A stretch of DNA of 64,000 nt from Bradyrhizobium sp. SZCCT0148 (GTDB lineage Bacteria; Pseudomonadota; Alphaproteobacteria; Rhizobiales; Xanthobacteraceae), in the NCBI RefSeq assembly GCF_018129985.1, contig NZ_JAFCKT010000005.1, positions 186,001-250,000 of the forward strand, given 5' to 3'. The stretch's first letter is position 1. The number at the start of each line of letters is the position of its first letter. Shown piece after piece: positions 7,730 through 17,292 of the stretch. A model generated the notes under the pieces. That model saw only the letters and a program-made list of their open reading frames with translations, did not search any database and had not been told where the DNA came from. Made by a program: the position numbers and the translations under genes.

Positions 7730-10700
7730 GGCTTCACTTCAGCCACCGCCTCTGCCTTCGGCGCCTTCTTCGAGGCGCGCCAGTTTTCGAACCGCTGCAC
7801 CACCACGAAGAAGGCCGGCACGAACAGCACCGCGAGGCAGGTCGAGGCCAGCATGCCCGAGAACACCGTGATGCCGATCGATTTGCGGGCGCTGGCGCCG
7901 GCACCGGTGGCGAGCACCAGCGGCACGACGCCGAGGATGAAGGCGAACGACGTCATCAGGATCGGCCGGAATCGCGCGCGCGCCGCCTCGATCGCGGATT
8001 CCAGAACCGGCTTGCCGTCGCGGCCATGCAGTTCGAGCCCGACCTCGACGATCAGGATCGCGTTCTTGGCTGACAGCGCAATCAAGAGGATCAGGCCGAT
8101 CTGGCAGTAGAGGTTATTGTCGATCTTCAGCCCGGACAGGATCAGCATCGGCCCGAGCAGCGACAGCGGCACCGCGAGGATCACCGAGATCGGCGCGTAC
8201 CAGCTCTCGTATTGGCCGGCGAGCACCAGATAGACCAGCAGCATGGCGAGCCCGAATACCCAGTAGATCTGGTTCGAGACCGCCTTCTCCTGATAGGACA
8301 TCGCGGTCCATTCGTAGCCGGTGCCCGGCGGCAGCGTCTTGTCGGCGATCTCCTCCATCAGCTTCAGCGACTGTCCGGACGAATAGCCCTGCGCCGGCAG
8401 GCCGATCACGGTCGAGGACGGATAGAGATTGTAGAGGCTGATCAGCGATGGCCCGGTGGCCGGCGTGATCTTGGCGACCGTGCCGATCGGGATCATGTCG
8501 CCGTTCGAGTTGCGCACCATCATGTTGGCGATGTCGCGCTCAGTGACGCGGAAGGCGGGATCGGCCTGGGTGTAGACCTGGAACACGCGGCCGAACTTGT
8601 TGAACTGGTTGACATAGGACGAGCCGAGATAGGTCGACAGCGCCGAGAATACCTGGTCCGTCGTCACGTGCAGCGTCTGGGTCTTGACCCGGTCGATCTC
8701 GACGTTGAACTGCGGCACCGACGAGCGGAACGAGGACTGAACGCGCTGCAGCGCGCTCTGGCTCTGGCCGTTCGAAACCATCGCGCCGGTGATGGCCTGC
8801 AGCTTGGCGAAATCGCTGTTGCCGTCGCGCAACTCGACCTGCATCGAGAAGCCGGCGGCGTTCCCGATCCCCTGGATCGGCGGCGGCGGCAGCACGATGG
8901 TGCGAGCCTCCATGATGGTCGCAAGCTTGTCGTTGAGCCCGTAGACCAGCGAACGCAGATCCTCGCCCGGCCCTTTGCGCGCCTCCCAATCCTTCAGGAT
9001 GATGTAGGCGACGCCGGCATTGGCCAGGCTGGCGCTGTTGTCGAGTGCGGAGATTCCGGCGATGGTGATGACCTGCTGGACGCCGGGTGTCTCCTTGATG
9101 ATCTCGCTGGCCCGGTCGAGCACTTTTTGGGTCCGCTCCAGTGCTGCGCCGTCGGGCAGCTGGATCGCGGCGATCAGATAACCCTGGTCCTCGATCGGCA
9201 AGAAGCCGGTCGGCACCCGCGACAGCCCGTAGCCGCTGGCTCCGATGACCAGCAGCGCGAACGCAACGGAGATGGTGGCGTGCCGGCACAGGAAGGTGAT
9301 CAGCCTGGTATAGCCGCGCTCGACCTTGTCATAGACTGCGTTGAATCCGCGGTAGAAGAAATTGCGCTGCTCCGGCGGCACCGCCGGCCGCAGCCACAGC
9401 GCGCATTGCGTCGGCTTCAACGTTGCCGCATTGATGGCGGAGAGCAGCGCGGTCGCCGCGATCACCAGCGCGAATTGCGAGTAGATGCGCCCGGTCAGCC
9501 CGGCGAGGAACGAGGCGGGCAGGAACACCGAGATCAGCACCAGCGTAATCCCGACGATCGGCGCGAACAGCTGGTCCATTGCCTTGATCGCGGCGTCGTG
9601 GCCGTTCATGCCCTGCTCGATGTTGTGGGCGGCCCCTTCCACCACGACGATGGCGTCGTCGACCACGATTCCGATTGCCAGTACGATCGCAAACAGCGTC
9701 GACATGTTGATGGTGAAGCCGAGCGCAGCCATCGCGGCAAAGGCGCCGATGATGGTGACAGGCACCGTGGTCGCCGGCACCAGCATCGCGCGCCAGTCCT
9801 GCAGGAACACCAGGATCACGACAAGTACCAGCAGGCCGGCCTCGATCAAGGTCATGTAGACCTCGTGCACCGAGGCCTCGACGAACTTGGTGGTGTCGAA
9901 CGGGGTGTCGTATTTGATGCCTTCGGGGAAGCGCTTGGCGAGGTCCGCCATCTTCTTCTCGACGGCCTGCTCAACCTGGAGCGCGTTGGCGCCGGGCGAC
10001 TGGAACACGCCGATGCCGACGGCGGGCTGCTTGTTGAGCGAGAAGATCTGGCTGTAGGTCTGTGCGCCCAGCTCGACCCAGCCGACGTCGCGGACGCGCG
10101 TGACATCGCCGCTGCTGCCCGACTTGACGATGATGTTCTCGAACTGGCTGGTGTCGTCGAGCCGTCCGTTGACGTTGAGCGTGTACTGGAACGCCTGGCC
10201 CGGCGGTGTCGGCGGCGCACCGACCTGGCCGGCTGCGACCTGCTGGCTCTGCTGCTGGATCGCCTGGATCACGTCCTGCGGCACGAGGCCACGGACCTGC
10301 AGCTTGTTGGGATCGAGCCAGACCCGCATCGAGTACTGGCCGGCACCGAACACCGTGACGTTGCCGACGCCGGGCAGGCGCGAGAGCTCGTCGCGGATGT
10401 TGATCGTTGCGTAGTTGCTCAAATAGAGGCTGTCGTACTTGGAGTCCGGTGAGGTCAAGGTCACGAACAGCAGGATCGAGGTCGACCGCTTCTGCACGGT
10501 GACGCCCTGGTTTTGCACGGCTTGCGGCAGTTGCGACAGCGCGCTGGAAACGCGGTTCTGCACCAGCACCTGCGCGAAATTGAGGTCGGTGCCGATCTTG
10601 AAGGTCACGGTCAGCGTATAGGTGCCGTCGGAGCCGCTGTAGGACTGCATGTAGAGCATGTCCTCGACGCCGTTGACCTGCTGCTCGATCGGCAGCGCGA

Positions 10701-10884
10701 CGGTGTCGATCACGGTCTTGGCGCTGGCGCCGGGATAGCGGGTGGTGACCTGCACGGTCGGCGGCACCACATCGGGGTATTGCGCAATGGCGAGATTGAA
10801 CAGCGCGACGCCGCCGATCAGGATCATCAAAAGCGCGATGACGTTCGAGAGGACCGGCCGCTCGATGAAGAACTTCGAGATCAT
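7726..10884 (-). CDS. RND efflux pump, HAE1 family inner-membrane transporter
   Basis: A 1052-residue AcrB/MexB-like proton-driven multidrug exporter. It starts with ISKFFIERPV, has the usual twelve membrane helices, the proton-relay pair DD in GIVVDDAIVVVEG (TM4) and the lysine in LSAKNAILIVE (TM10). Large periplasmic porter and docking loops follow TM1 and TM7. It is the second gene of an operon, 13 bases after the adaptor gene. No outer-membrane channel gene is adjacent, so a TolC-like protein encoded elsewhere is expected to complete the pump. Start ATG has an AAAGGGG ribosome site. Confidence 0.93.
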   Translation of the reverse strand: MISKFFIERPVLSNVIALLMILIGGVALFNLAIAQYPDVVPPTVQVTTRYPGASAKTVIDTVALPIEQQVNGVEDMLYMQSYSGSDGTYTLTVTFKIGTDLNFAQVLVQNRVSSALSQLPQAVQNQGVTVQKRSTSILLFVTLTSPDSKYDSLYLSNYATINIRDELSRLPGVGNVTVFGAGQYSMRVWLDPNKLQVRGLVPQDVIQAIQQQSQQVAAGQVGAPPTPPGQAFQYTLNVNGRLDDTSQFENIIVKSGSSGDVTRVRDVGWVELGAQTYSQIFSLNKQPAVGIGVFQSPGANALQVEQAVEKKMADLAKRFPEGIKYDTPFDTTKFVEASVHEVYMTLIEAGLLVLVVILVFLQDWRAMLVPATTVPVTIIGAFAAMAALGFTINMSTLFAIVLAIGIVVDDAIVVVEGAAHNIEQGMNGHDAAIKAMDQLFAPIVGITLVLISVFLPASFLAGLTGRIYSQFALVIAATALLSAINAATLKPTQCALWLRPAVPPEQRNFFYRGFNAVYDKVERGYTRLITFLCRHATISVAFALLVIGASGYGLSRVPTGFLPIEDQGYLIAAIQLPDGAALERTQKVLDRASEIIKETPGVQQVITIAGISALDNSASLANAGVAYIILKDWEARKGPGEDLRSLVYGLNDKLATIMEARTIVLPPPPIQGIGNAAGFSMQVELRDGNSDFAKLQAITGAMVSNGQSQSALQRVQSSFRSSVPQFNVEIDRVKTQTLHVTTDQVFSALSTYLGSSYVNQFNKFGRVFQVYTQADPAFRVTERDIANMMVRNSNGDMIPIGTVAKITPATGPSLISLYNLYPSSTVIGLPAQGYSSGQSLKLMEEIADKTLPPGTGYEWTAMSYQEKAVSNQIYWVFGLAMLLVYLVLAGQYESWYAPISVILAVPLSLLGPMLILSGLKIDNNLYCQIGLILLIALSAKNAILIVEVGLELHGRDGKPVLESAIEAARARFRPILMTSFAFILGVVPLVLATGAGASARKSIGITVFSGMLASTCLAVLFVPAFFVVVQRFENWRASKKAPKAEAVAEVKP

Positions 10885-10897
10885 GGCTGAAAGCCCC

Positions 10898-12091
10898 TTA
10901 CTTCTTCGAGGCTTGCGGCTGCTCGATCTTCGTCACCTGCGGATCGATCTTCTGGCCCGGGATCACCCGCAGCAGCCCTGCGATGACGACGCGGTCGTCC
11001 GCCTTGAGGCCGCTTTCGATGACGCGCAGCCCGTTGTCGACCGGGCCGATCTGCACCTTGCGCTGCTCGACGACGTTGTCGCCGTTGACCACGAGCAGAT
11101 AGCGGCCGCCCTGGTCGCTGCCGAGCGCGGTGTCGGGGACGAGCAGGGCGGTCTTCTCCTGGTCGAAGGGCACGCGGACCCTGACGAAATAGCCGGGTAG
11201 CAGCACCCGCTTGTCGTTGGGCATGAGGCCGCGCACCGCCAGCGTGCCGGTCGATTGATTGAGGGTCGGCGCGACGTAGTCGAGATGGCCCTCGTGCGGG
11301 TAGCCGGCTTCGGTTTGGAGGCCGATCTGGATCGGAAACTGCTTGAGGTTGGCTGGCGTCAATCCCCGGCGGGTCGCTTCGGCGCGGATACGCAGCACGT
11401 CCTGCTCGTTGACGGAGAAGTTCACGTAGATCGGATCCATCGCGACGATCGTGGCGAGCTGGGTCGGCGAGGAGACGCCGACGAGCTCGCCGATCGAGAC
11501 CATGTGGGCGCTGACGATGCCGTCGAACGGTGCCGTCACCTTGGTGTAGCCGTAATTGACTTCGGCAAGCTTGGTGTTGGCCTGCGCCTGCTGCAGATTG
11601 GCTTGGGCGTTGTCGCGCGCCGAGGTGGAATTGTCGAGCGTGGCCTGCGAGACCGCCTGGCGCTGCACCAGTTCGGCCTGCCGCTTGTAATCGGCTTCCG
11701 ATTGCCGGAGCGAGGCCTGCGCGCCGGCCTCCGCGGCCTGCGCCTGCTCCAACTTGAGCTTGTAGGTCTCCGGCTCGATCGTGAACAGCTGGGTGCCCTG
11801 CTTGACGAAGGTGCCGTCCTGATAGTCGATCGATTGCAGGAAGCCCTGCACCCGTGCGACGAGATCGACGCTCTTGACTGGCGCGGTGTTGCCGGTGGCC
11901 TCGATGTAGCGCGTCACGGCGCGCTGCACCGGCGTTGCCACGTCCACCTTGGGCGGCGGGGGCGCCACGAACGTGTTCTTGTCCTCGCAGCCCGCCAGCG
12001 CGACCATGGCCGCAGCGGCGGCCAGTGTCCGCCCGGCCAGTCTCCACGCTCCGTTGCGCCGTGCGGGAGAGGCGGGATTCGATGAGGTCAT
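10898..12091 (-). CDS. RND efflux periplasmic adaptor (membrane fusion lipoprotein)
   Basis: About 397 residues, AcrA/MexA type. A lipoprotein signal with lipobox LAGC precedes the mature part; then come barrel-sandwich halves, a long helical hairpin rich in A, Q and E (about residues 85-165), and beta-barrel and membrane-proximal domains. It bridges the RND pump encoded 13 bases downstream to an outer-membrane channel. ATG 12091 is preferred over an upstream in-frame ATG at 12166 because GGGGG lies at proper spacing and the signal begins soon after. Confidence 0.9.
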   Translation of the reverse strand: MTSSNPASPARRNGAWRLAGRTLAAAAAMVALAGCEDKNTFVAPPPPKVDVATPVQRAVTRYIEATGNTAPVKSVDLVARVQGFLQSIDYQDGTFVKQGTQLFTIEPETYKLKLEQAQAAEAGAQASLRQSEADYKRQAELVQRQAVSQATLDNSTSARDNAQANLQQAQANTKLAEVNYGYTKVTAPFDGIVSAHMVSIGELVGVSSPTQLATIVAMDPIYVNFSVNEQDVLRIRAEATRRGLTPANLKQFPIQIGLQTEAGYPHEGHLDYVAPTLNQSTGTLAVRGLMPNDKRVLLPGYFVRVRVPFDQEKTALLVPDTALGSDQGGRYLLVVNGDNVVEQRKVQIGPVDNGLRVIESGLKADDRVVIAGLLRVIPGQKIDPQVTKIEQPQASKK

Positions 12092-12216
12092 TCGGTAGCC
12101 CCCGAGTATCGTCTGTCGGTGCGGCAGGCTATCAACAAATGTCCGGCCGTGGAACACCATAGCCATGGCAGTCTCCGGCCTTGCGCTGCACAGGGTGGTG
12201 TGGCCTCTGACAGAAT

Positions 12217-12230
12217 TTTGTCATGACAAA
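12217..12230. promoter_or_regulatory. 14-bp perfect palindrome, candidate operator
   Basis: TTTGTCATGACAAA is perfectly palindromic and sits in the 234-base divergent gap between the efflux operon start (12091) and the solute-binding protein gene (12326). No regulator gene lies next to it. Operator function is inferred from symmetry and location only. Confidence 0.4.
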
Positions 12231-12325
12231 TCGCTTTTCACCGGACGCATGATCGACCACATTGTCTCAAAGGCCGCATGAGCCGGCCGGGTAAAGCCAA
12301 GAAGAAAAGGTGAGGAGACCATGAC

Positions 12326-13117
12326 ATGCCAACGTCCCTTCAGTCGGCCCTTGTCGGCCTCGGTCTCGCAGCGATGGTCGCCATGCCGGCGCTAGCAGAC
12401 GGCTCGAAGGACGAGATCGCGCCGACCGGCAGACTGCGGGTCGCGATCGCCATCAGTCCCGCAGGCGGGGCGTTCTGGTCGACCAAAACCGAAGCCGGCT
12501 ATGCCGGCGTCCCCGTCGATCTCGGCAAGGCGATGGCCGCACAGCTCGGCGTCCCCGTCGAATATGTCGTGCATCAGAATTCCGGGCAGATCACCGACGC
12601 CGCGTCGAAAGGCACCTGGGACGTCACCTGGCTCCCGAAGGATCCCGAGCGCGAAACCAAAATGATGTTCGGCCCGATCTACGAGGTCGCGGACGCCACC
12701 TACATCGTCAAGCCTGGCTCGAACGTCACCAATTTTGCGACGCTCGACCAACCGGGAATCAAGGTCGCCGCCGTCAACGCCACGACGACCATGCGTGGCG
12801 CCATCGCGCATCTGAAGCAGGCCAAGGTCACGGGCTATCAGACCTATGACGAGATCTTCGGGCTGCTGAGGAGCGGCGAGATCGACGCTTTCGCATTGTC
12901 GCGCGATCAGCTCAACAAGATGGCCCAGAAGATTCCGGGGACAAAGGTGCTGGACGAGACGTTCAAGAAGACGGTGACGGCCGTCGCCGTCCCGCTCGGC
13001 CACCAGCAGGCATTGACCTTCGTCACAAAGTTCATGACGGAGGCGACGACCAACGGCATGCTGCGCAAGGCCTATGACGATAATGGCCTCAAGGACGCGC
13101 CGATCCGGACGGAGTAG
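12326..13117 (+). CDS. ABC transporter substrate-binding protein, family 3 (amino-acid type)
   Basis: A 263-residue periplasmic binding protein. A Sec signal ends at ...PALADG, then the PBP2 fold begins with TGRLRVAIAIS and continues through GVPVDLGKAMAAQLG. The family usually binds polar amino acids or related small molecules. No permease or ATPase gene is adjacent, so it is an orphan component or serves a transporter elsewhere. AGGTGAGGAG precedes two overlapping ATGs; the one at 12326 is in frame. Confidence 0.85.
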   Translation: MPTSLQSALVGLGLAAMVAMPALADGSKDEIAPTGRLRVAIAISPAGGAFWSTKTEAGYAGVPVDLGKAMAAQLGVPVEYVVHQNSGQITDAASKGTWDVTWLPKDPERETKMMFGPIYEVADATYIVKPGSNVTNFATLDQPGIKVAAVNATTTMRGAIAHLKQAKVTGYQTYDEIFGLLRSGEIDAFALSRDQLNKMAQKIPGTKVLDETFKKTVTAVAVPLGHQQALTFVTKFMTEATTNGMLRKAYDDNGLKDAPIRTE

Positions 13118-13267
13118 GCTTGAGTGGGGTGAGACGCCCGATTGGTCGCCTAGTCTTTACGGCCATTTGCAGGATCGTTTCGCCCGGGCACGAGTTCTCC
13201 TCGTCTCGGACTGGGTGTGATCCAAGATCGACTTCCTCTCGTTCCAATCGTCGAGGGAAGCTGTCCT

Positions 13268-13450
13268 ATGAACCAAACGTCGCTTGCAAAGATCTGCCAG
13301 GAAATGGCCGGCCGGGTGCTCGAGCTTCAGCGTGGCCTCAACACACCTGAGCGGCGGTTGGAATTGGCCGATGAACTTCATGCCACGATCGAGAAGTACC
13401 TCGCGTTCGAAAAGCGAAAGAACCGTTTTGCGGTGCGGAAAGACAGATAG
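13268..13450 (+). CDS. Small hypothetical protein (60 aa)
   Basis: A short soluble, charged, mostly helical protein (MNQTSLAKICQEM ... KRKNRFAVRKDR). GAGGGA lies about 11 bases before ATG 13268; an in-frame upstream ATG at 13217 has no such site. I do not recognise a family. Codon use resembles real genes, and no competing gene overlaps it, but a gene of this length cannot be confirmed from sequence alone. Confidence 0.5.
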   Translation: MNQTSLAKICQEMAGRVLELQRGLNTPERRLELADELHATIEKYLAFEKRKNRFAVRKDR

Positions 13451-13658
13451 CGCCGCCTCTGCCAGGCCTGAGTTCCGGAATGCGCAATGCACCGGCGCTG
13501 TGCTTCATTGATTTGTTTGGGCTTTTCGTTCTGAACGTTCAGAGTTGGGAGGAACTCTCGTGGCCCAACGTCCAGCCAGCCCGTGTTTTCACGGTTACAG
13601 CGAAGCGCCGCTCAATGGTGTCTAGTTGTTACGGCATTTCAGCCCAAGGGGACTAGAC

Positions 13659-14429
13659 ATGAAAAAAACAATGCTTGCCGGTGTCGCAGTGGCGGCACTG
13701 GCGTTGAGTACCCATGCTCACGCCGCTGATATGGCGGCAAGGCCCTACGTTAAGGCGCCGCCGCCCGCGGTCGCGGCGGTTTACGATTGGAGCGGCTTCT
13801 ACATCGGCGGCAACGGCGGATACGGCACCAGCCGCAACTGCTGGGACTTCGTGAGCTTCGCCGGTGTCCCCGCTACGGCAAGCGAGGGATGTCACGATGC
13901 AGACGGCGCCGTCGCGGGCGGTCAGGTCGGATATCGCTGGCAGTCGGCGTCCTGGGTTTTCGGATTGGAAGCGCAGGGTGATTGGGCCGACTTGAACGGA
14001 TCGCGGGTGTCGTCGCCTGCCTTCGTGTTCGCGCCGGGCGACCTCACCATCAACTCCCGGGTTCGTGCCTTCGGTCTTTTCACGGGCCAGGTCGGTTGGG
14101 CTTGGAACAACATGCTGCTCTATGCCAAGGGCGGCGCGGCCGTAGTGGATAGCCGCTATACCCACACCTTCACGGCAACCAATGCGTTGATCAACTCCAG
14201 CAGCGATACGCGGTGGGGAGCTACCGTCGGCGTCGGCGTGGAGTACGGTTTCGCTCCCAATTGGTCGGTCGGCGTGGAATATGATCACATCTTCCTCGAT
14301 CGTCGGACCTTGGGCTTTGCGGCCGCCCCTGCAGGGGTTGCCACGACCAACAGCATCGGTCAGGACCTCGATATCGTCACTGCGCGTATCAACTATCGCT
14401 TCGGCGGGCCGGGCTTGTCGCGTTACTGA
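13659..14429 (+). CDS. Outer-membrane beta-barrel protein, Omp25/Omp31-like
   Basis: A 256-residue protein with a signal peptide ending at HAHAAD, then the family hallmark YDWSGFYIGGNGGYG and alternating strands of an eight-stranded barrel, including the GVEYGFAPNWSVGVEYD segment. The C-terminus carries ITARINYRFG-like residues as in Rhizobiales opacity-type porins. Likely an abundant structural or porin-like outer-membrane protein. ATG 13659 follows GGGGACTAG and directly starts the signal peptide; the frame extends a little upstream without a better start. Confidence 0.88.
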   Translation: MKKTMLAGVAVAALALSTHAHAADMAARPYVKAPPPAVAAVYDWSGFYIGGNGGYGTSRNCWDFVSFAGVPATASEGCHDADGAVAGGQVGYRWQSASWVFGLEAQGDWADLNGSRVSSPAFVFAPGDLTINSRVRAFGLFTGQVGWAWNNMLLYAKGGAAVVDSRYTHTFTATNALINSSSDTRWGATVGVGVEYGFAPNWSVGVEYDHIFLDRRTLGFAAAPAGVATTNSIGQDLDIVTARINYRFGGPGLSRY

Positions 14430-14490
14430 GGGCCACTGGTCCGGCCGCGGATTCGTCATCAATGATCCCGGCGGCTTAAGAATGAGGAGG

Positions 14491-14517
14491 AGGGCGACCG
14501 ATCAAGCCGGTCGCCCT
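14491..14517. terminator. Bidirectional terminator hairpin
   Basis: AGGGCGACCG ... CGGTCGCCCT forms a 10-bp stem with a 7-base loop between the convergent ends of the porin gene (14429) and the unknown exported-protein gene (14547). Confidence 0.65.
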
Positions 14518-14546
14518 TCGCACGAACAGGCTTCCCTGGCGCGACC

Positions 14547-15614
14547 CTACTGTCCCCTGATCTCCGCGTATTTCGCCATCGCTTTCTCGAACTTGCGGTT
14601 GAACAGCCACATTGCCGCGAGGATCTCGCGGTAGCTGGCCGAGGTTTTCGCCCGGTCGGCCTGTCCAAACGCAAAGATGCTGTTGTTGCGCAGGTGCTTC
14701 ATGACCGTGGGGCTCGACACCCTGTAGTTCAGGAGATCACCCGATTTCAGGGCCGCGCGCGTCGGCGTCGGCACGATCTGGATCAGCTCGAACAGCTTCA
14801 TCTGGTCGATCGCATCGGGCAACGTCTTCACGATCCCCCGAATCTCGCGGAACACATCCGCATGCGCGTTCATCAAGCCGTCGCGCACGTTGGTCCAGTG
14901 GTTGAAGCGGAGATCGGTGCCGCGGGCCCGAGCCTCCTCCTTGTCGTCGCGCGCGCTCAAGGCCGGATCGATCGCGGCGACCTCGCCCTTGATGGCCTGC
15001 CATCTCCTGTGGCCGTTGCGGTCTTCGGAGGGGCCGGTCTGGAAACTGCCCATATAGGTGTTCGAGCGGCCGTTGCGGACGTTTTGCTTGCCGTTGGTCT
15101 CGGCAAAGAACAGCCCGAGGCTGATGCGTCCCGCAGCTGCTGCGTGGTCAGGCGAAAGTCCCTTGGCGCGCGCGATCGCCGTGGCGAGATCGACGACGTC
15201 CTTGAACGGCGTCGCCGAATTCTGCGCATTGGCGGGCGGCGCCTCCATGACGTCGAACAATTTCGAATATTCGTCGATCAGCGGTTCGATGTCGGCATCG
15301 AAATAGGCGGGAGGGATCTCGAACTTGTTGGGCCGGCCGATCCGCGACGGAATGGCATCGGTGAGATCCTTGTAAGTGCTGATGACCGCAACGCGGGCGA
15401 GATAGAGGGCCTGTCCCGGCAGGTTCGGCAACGGCTGCTTCGCCTCGATCTGGCGCCGCCGCTCGGCGAGGATCGACTTGAAGTCGGCGAGCGCCTTGTC
15501 GTAGGCAACCACCGCCTCGGATTGCTTCGGAGTGAGTGCGCGCTGTTGTGCGACGGCGGGCACCGCGACGAAGAAGGCAACAGCCGCAAAAATTGCAAGA
15601 CGTCTGGATCCCAT
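14547..15614 (-). CDS. Exported protein of unknown function, lysozyme-like segment
   Basis: About 355 residues with a Sec signal ending near PAVAQQ. I do not recognise a named family. In the middle, ISLGLFFAETNGKQN followed by SNTYMGSFQTG resembles the lysozyme-fold layout of a catalytic glutamate at the end of a helix followed by a Ser/Gly/Gln-containing turn, so a peptidoglycan-cleaving role is conceivable. The rest is helical and charged. ATG 15614 has AGGA seven bases upstream and starts the signal peptide; an in-frame codon at 15659 is less likely. Confidence 0.75.
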   Translation of the reverse strand: MGSRRLAIFAAVAFFVAVPAVAQQRALTPKQSEAVVAYDKALADFKSILAERRRQIEAKQPLPNLPGQALYLARVAVISTYKDLTDAIPSRIGRPNKFEIPPAYFDADIEPLIDEYSKLFDVMEAPPANAQNSATPFKDVVDLATAIARAKGLSPDHAAAAGRISLGLFFAETNGKQNVRNGRSNTYMGSFQTGPSEDRNGHRRWQAIKGEVAAIDPALSARDDKEEARARGTDLRFNHWTNVRDGLMNAHADVFREIRGIVKTLPDAIDQMKLFELIQIVPTPTRAALKSGDLLNYRVSSPTVMKHLRNNSIFAFGQADRAKTSASYREILAAMWLFNRKFEKAMAKYAEIRGQ

Positions 15615-15702
15615 GGCTGGTTCCTGTCGATTCGGTGGCCAGGGGATCGTAAGCATCACAGGCGAGGGCTGGCGAGATGCAAATTCCGCTCAGCCGGACT
15701 TC

Positions 15703-17193
15703 TTATGCCGCCCGGTAATCCGGCGCTGTCGCCAGGAATTTCGCATAGGCGTCCGCATCCGGCGGCTGGAAGCGTCCTCTGAGCCCGCCGCGCTTCTGCG
15801 TCTTTGCGCCGATGTCGGCCATCAGCTCGTCGAAATGGCGGAAGTGATGGGGCGCGACGCAGAGGCCGCCATAGACGCCCGCGGCCGGCCGTTCGACGCG
15901 CTTGAAGTGCAGCATCATCTCGATGTTGTCGTGCATCTGGCGCGCCGTCGGCTGGTTGGCGAGCTGGCCGTCGGCATAGCGCACCAGCCAGTTGGCGGCG
16001 AGGTCGGCGCAGAGCACGGTGCAGAAGGAAGAGTTGAAGCCGACGAAGCCGAGCTCGGGCAAATCGGGATTGGCGATCAGGCGGTAGAGCCGGTACTGCC
16101 CGTCGGCGTCGACCAGCTTCTGCCTGTAAGCCTCGGGCAGGAACGGCACGCCGAGCTTGTAGCCGATCGCAAGCACGGCGACATCCGCGCCGACACGCTC
16201 GCCGCCGCTCATCACGATGCTGTCGCCTTCGTAACGATCGAACGTGCCGAACACGGCCTTGATGCGTCCGTCCGCGACCATTGGATAGAAGCCTGGCGTT
16301 GCGATCGGCACCGAGCAGTTGACGCCGTCCTCGATCCGCTCCTTCGGCACCATGTTGCAGCGGCCAAGCTTGAGCTGTGCCTTCAACAGGCTCTCCAGCC
16401 CGCGCCAGTTCGCCCACACCAGCGGCGCGGCGATGCGATGCGCGAGCCGTCCCATCGCGCTGATGCCCCAACCCGGAAACATCTCCTCCTGCGCGCGGAT
16501 ATATAAAATGCGCTTGAAGTTGACGAGCCCGCCGATGAAATAGGGGATGCGCCAGACCGGCTCGCGCATCACGATGGTCACCTCGCGCGCGCCCGATTTC
16601 ACGGCGTTGACCGCGATGTCGGTCGCCGATTTCGAGCCGCCGAGCACGACGATACGGCGTCCTTTCGCCAGCACGGGATCGCCGTATTTCGACGAATGCA
16701 GGATCTGGCCGCCCTGTGCGACAAAGCCGTCCTCGCCGGGGCAATGCAGCTCGCGCGGCTCGTTGAACTGCCCGGTGCAGACCGCGACGAAATCGAAATC
16801 CTCGCTTGTGCCTCTGCCGTCCTTGGCCTTCAGCGCCACCGTCCAGCCCGGCTTGCCGTCTGCGCGCCGCGCCATGCCGGCGACCTCGATGCCGAGGCGG
16901 AGCATGCGGTCGAGACCGAAGCTCTTGGCGTAATCGGCGAGATAGGCATGAACCTGCGGCCCGGTCGGCCATTCCGGATAGGCCTCCGGCATGGCGCGGT
17001 CGGTGTAGCGATAGAGCTCCTTCGGGCTCTGGGTCTGCACATCGGGATAGGAGCGCGCCGGCTCCCAGACGCCGCCGAGATCTCCGCTGCGCTCGACGAT
17101 GGTGACGCGGTGGCCGCGGCTCGAGAACGCCTTGGCGGCGGCGAGGCCGGAGACGCCGGCGCCGATCACGCAGACATGTTTGGGGCTGACCAT
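15703..17193 (-). CDS. Flavin-containing monooxygenase (FMO/Baeyer-Villiger type)
   Basis: About 496 residues. FAD-binding Rossmann motif VIGAGVSGLAAA is at the N-terminus, a second nucleotide-binding motif VVLGGSKSATDIA is near residue 195, and HSSKYGDP lies just before it, corresponding to the FMO fingerprint region. It should use NADPH and O2 to oxygenate a soft nucleophile or ketone; the substrate is unknown. It lies 99 bases downstream of a cupin gene on the same strand, and an AraC regulator is divergent from that pair, suggesting one inducible unit. ATG 17193 starts just before the FAD motif; longer starts add an atypical Arg-rich leader. Confidence 0.82.
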   Translation of the reverse strand: MVSPKHVCVIGAGVSGLAAAKAFSSRGHRVTIVERSGDLGGVWEPARSYPDVQTQSPKELYRYTDRAMPEAYPEWPTGPQVHAYLADYAKSFGLDRMLRLGIEVAGMARRADGKPGWTVALKAKDGRGTSEDFDFVAVCTGQFNEPRELHCPGEDGFVAQGGQILHSSKYGDPVLAKGRRIVVLGGSKSATDIAVNAVKSGAREVTIVMREPVWRIPYFIGGLVNFKRILYIRAQEEMFPGWGISAMGRLAHRIAAPLVWANWRGLESLLKAQLKLGRCNMVPKERIEDGVNCSVPIATPGFYPMVADGRIKAVFGTFDRYEGDSIVMSGGERVGADVAVLAIGYKLGVPFLPEAYRQKLVDADGQYRLYRLIANPDLPELGFVGFNSSFCTVLCADLAANWLVRYADGQLANQPTARQMHDNIEMMLHFKRVERPAAGVYGGLCVAPHHFRHFDELMADIGAKTQKRGGLRGRFQPPDADAYAKFLATAPDYRAA

Positions 17194-17292
17194 GGGATTG
17201 CTCGCAATCGACGTGTGTTTCGCGCGCAAGCGGCCTCGTTCGGCCGCTAGGCGCGGCCGGCGGTGCTGCAAGCCGATGAATGGACGAGGAGG

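Noticed and set aside
8212..10452. A 746-codon plus-strand open frame opposite the RND pump gene
   Set aside because: The RND pump on the minus strand is certain; the opposite frame has biased composition and no recognisable fold.
13528..13580. An EcfG-type (GGAAC-N16/17-CGTT) stress promoter before the porin gene
   Set aside because: GGAAC is present but no CGTT-like element occurs at the right distance.
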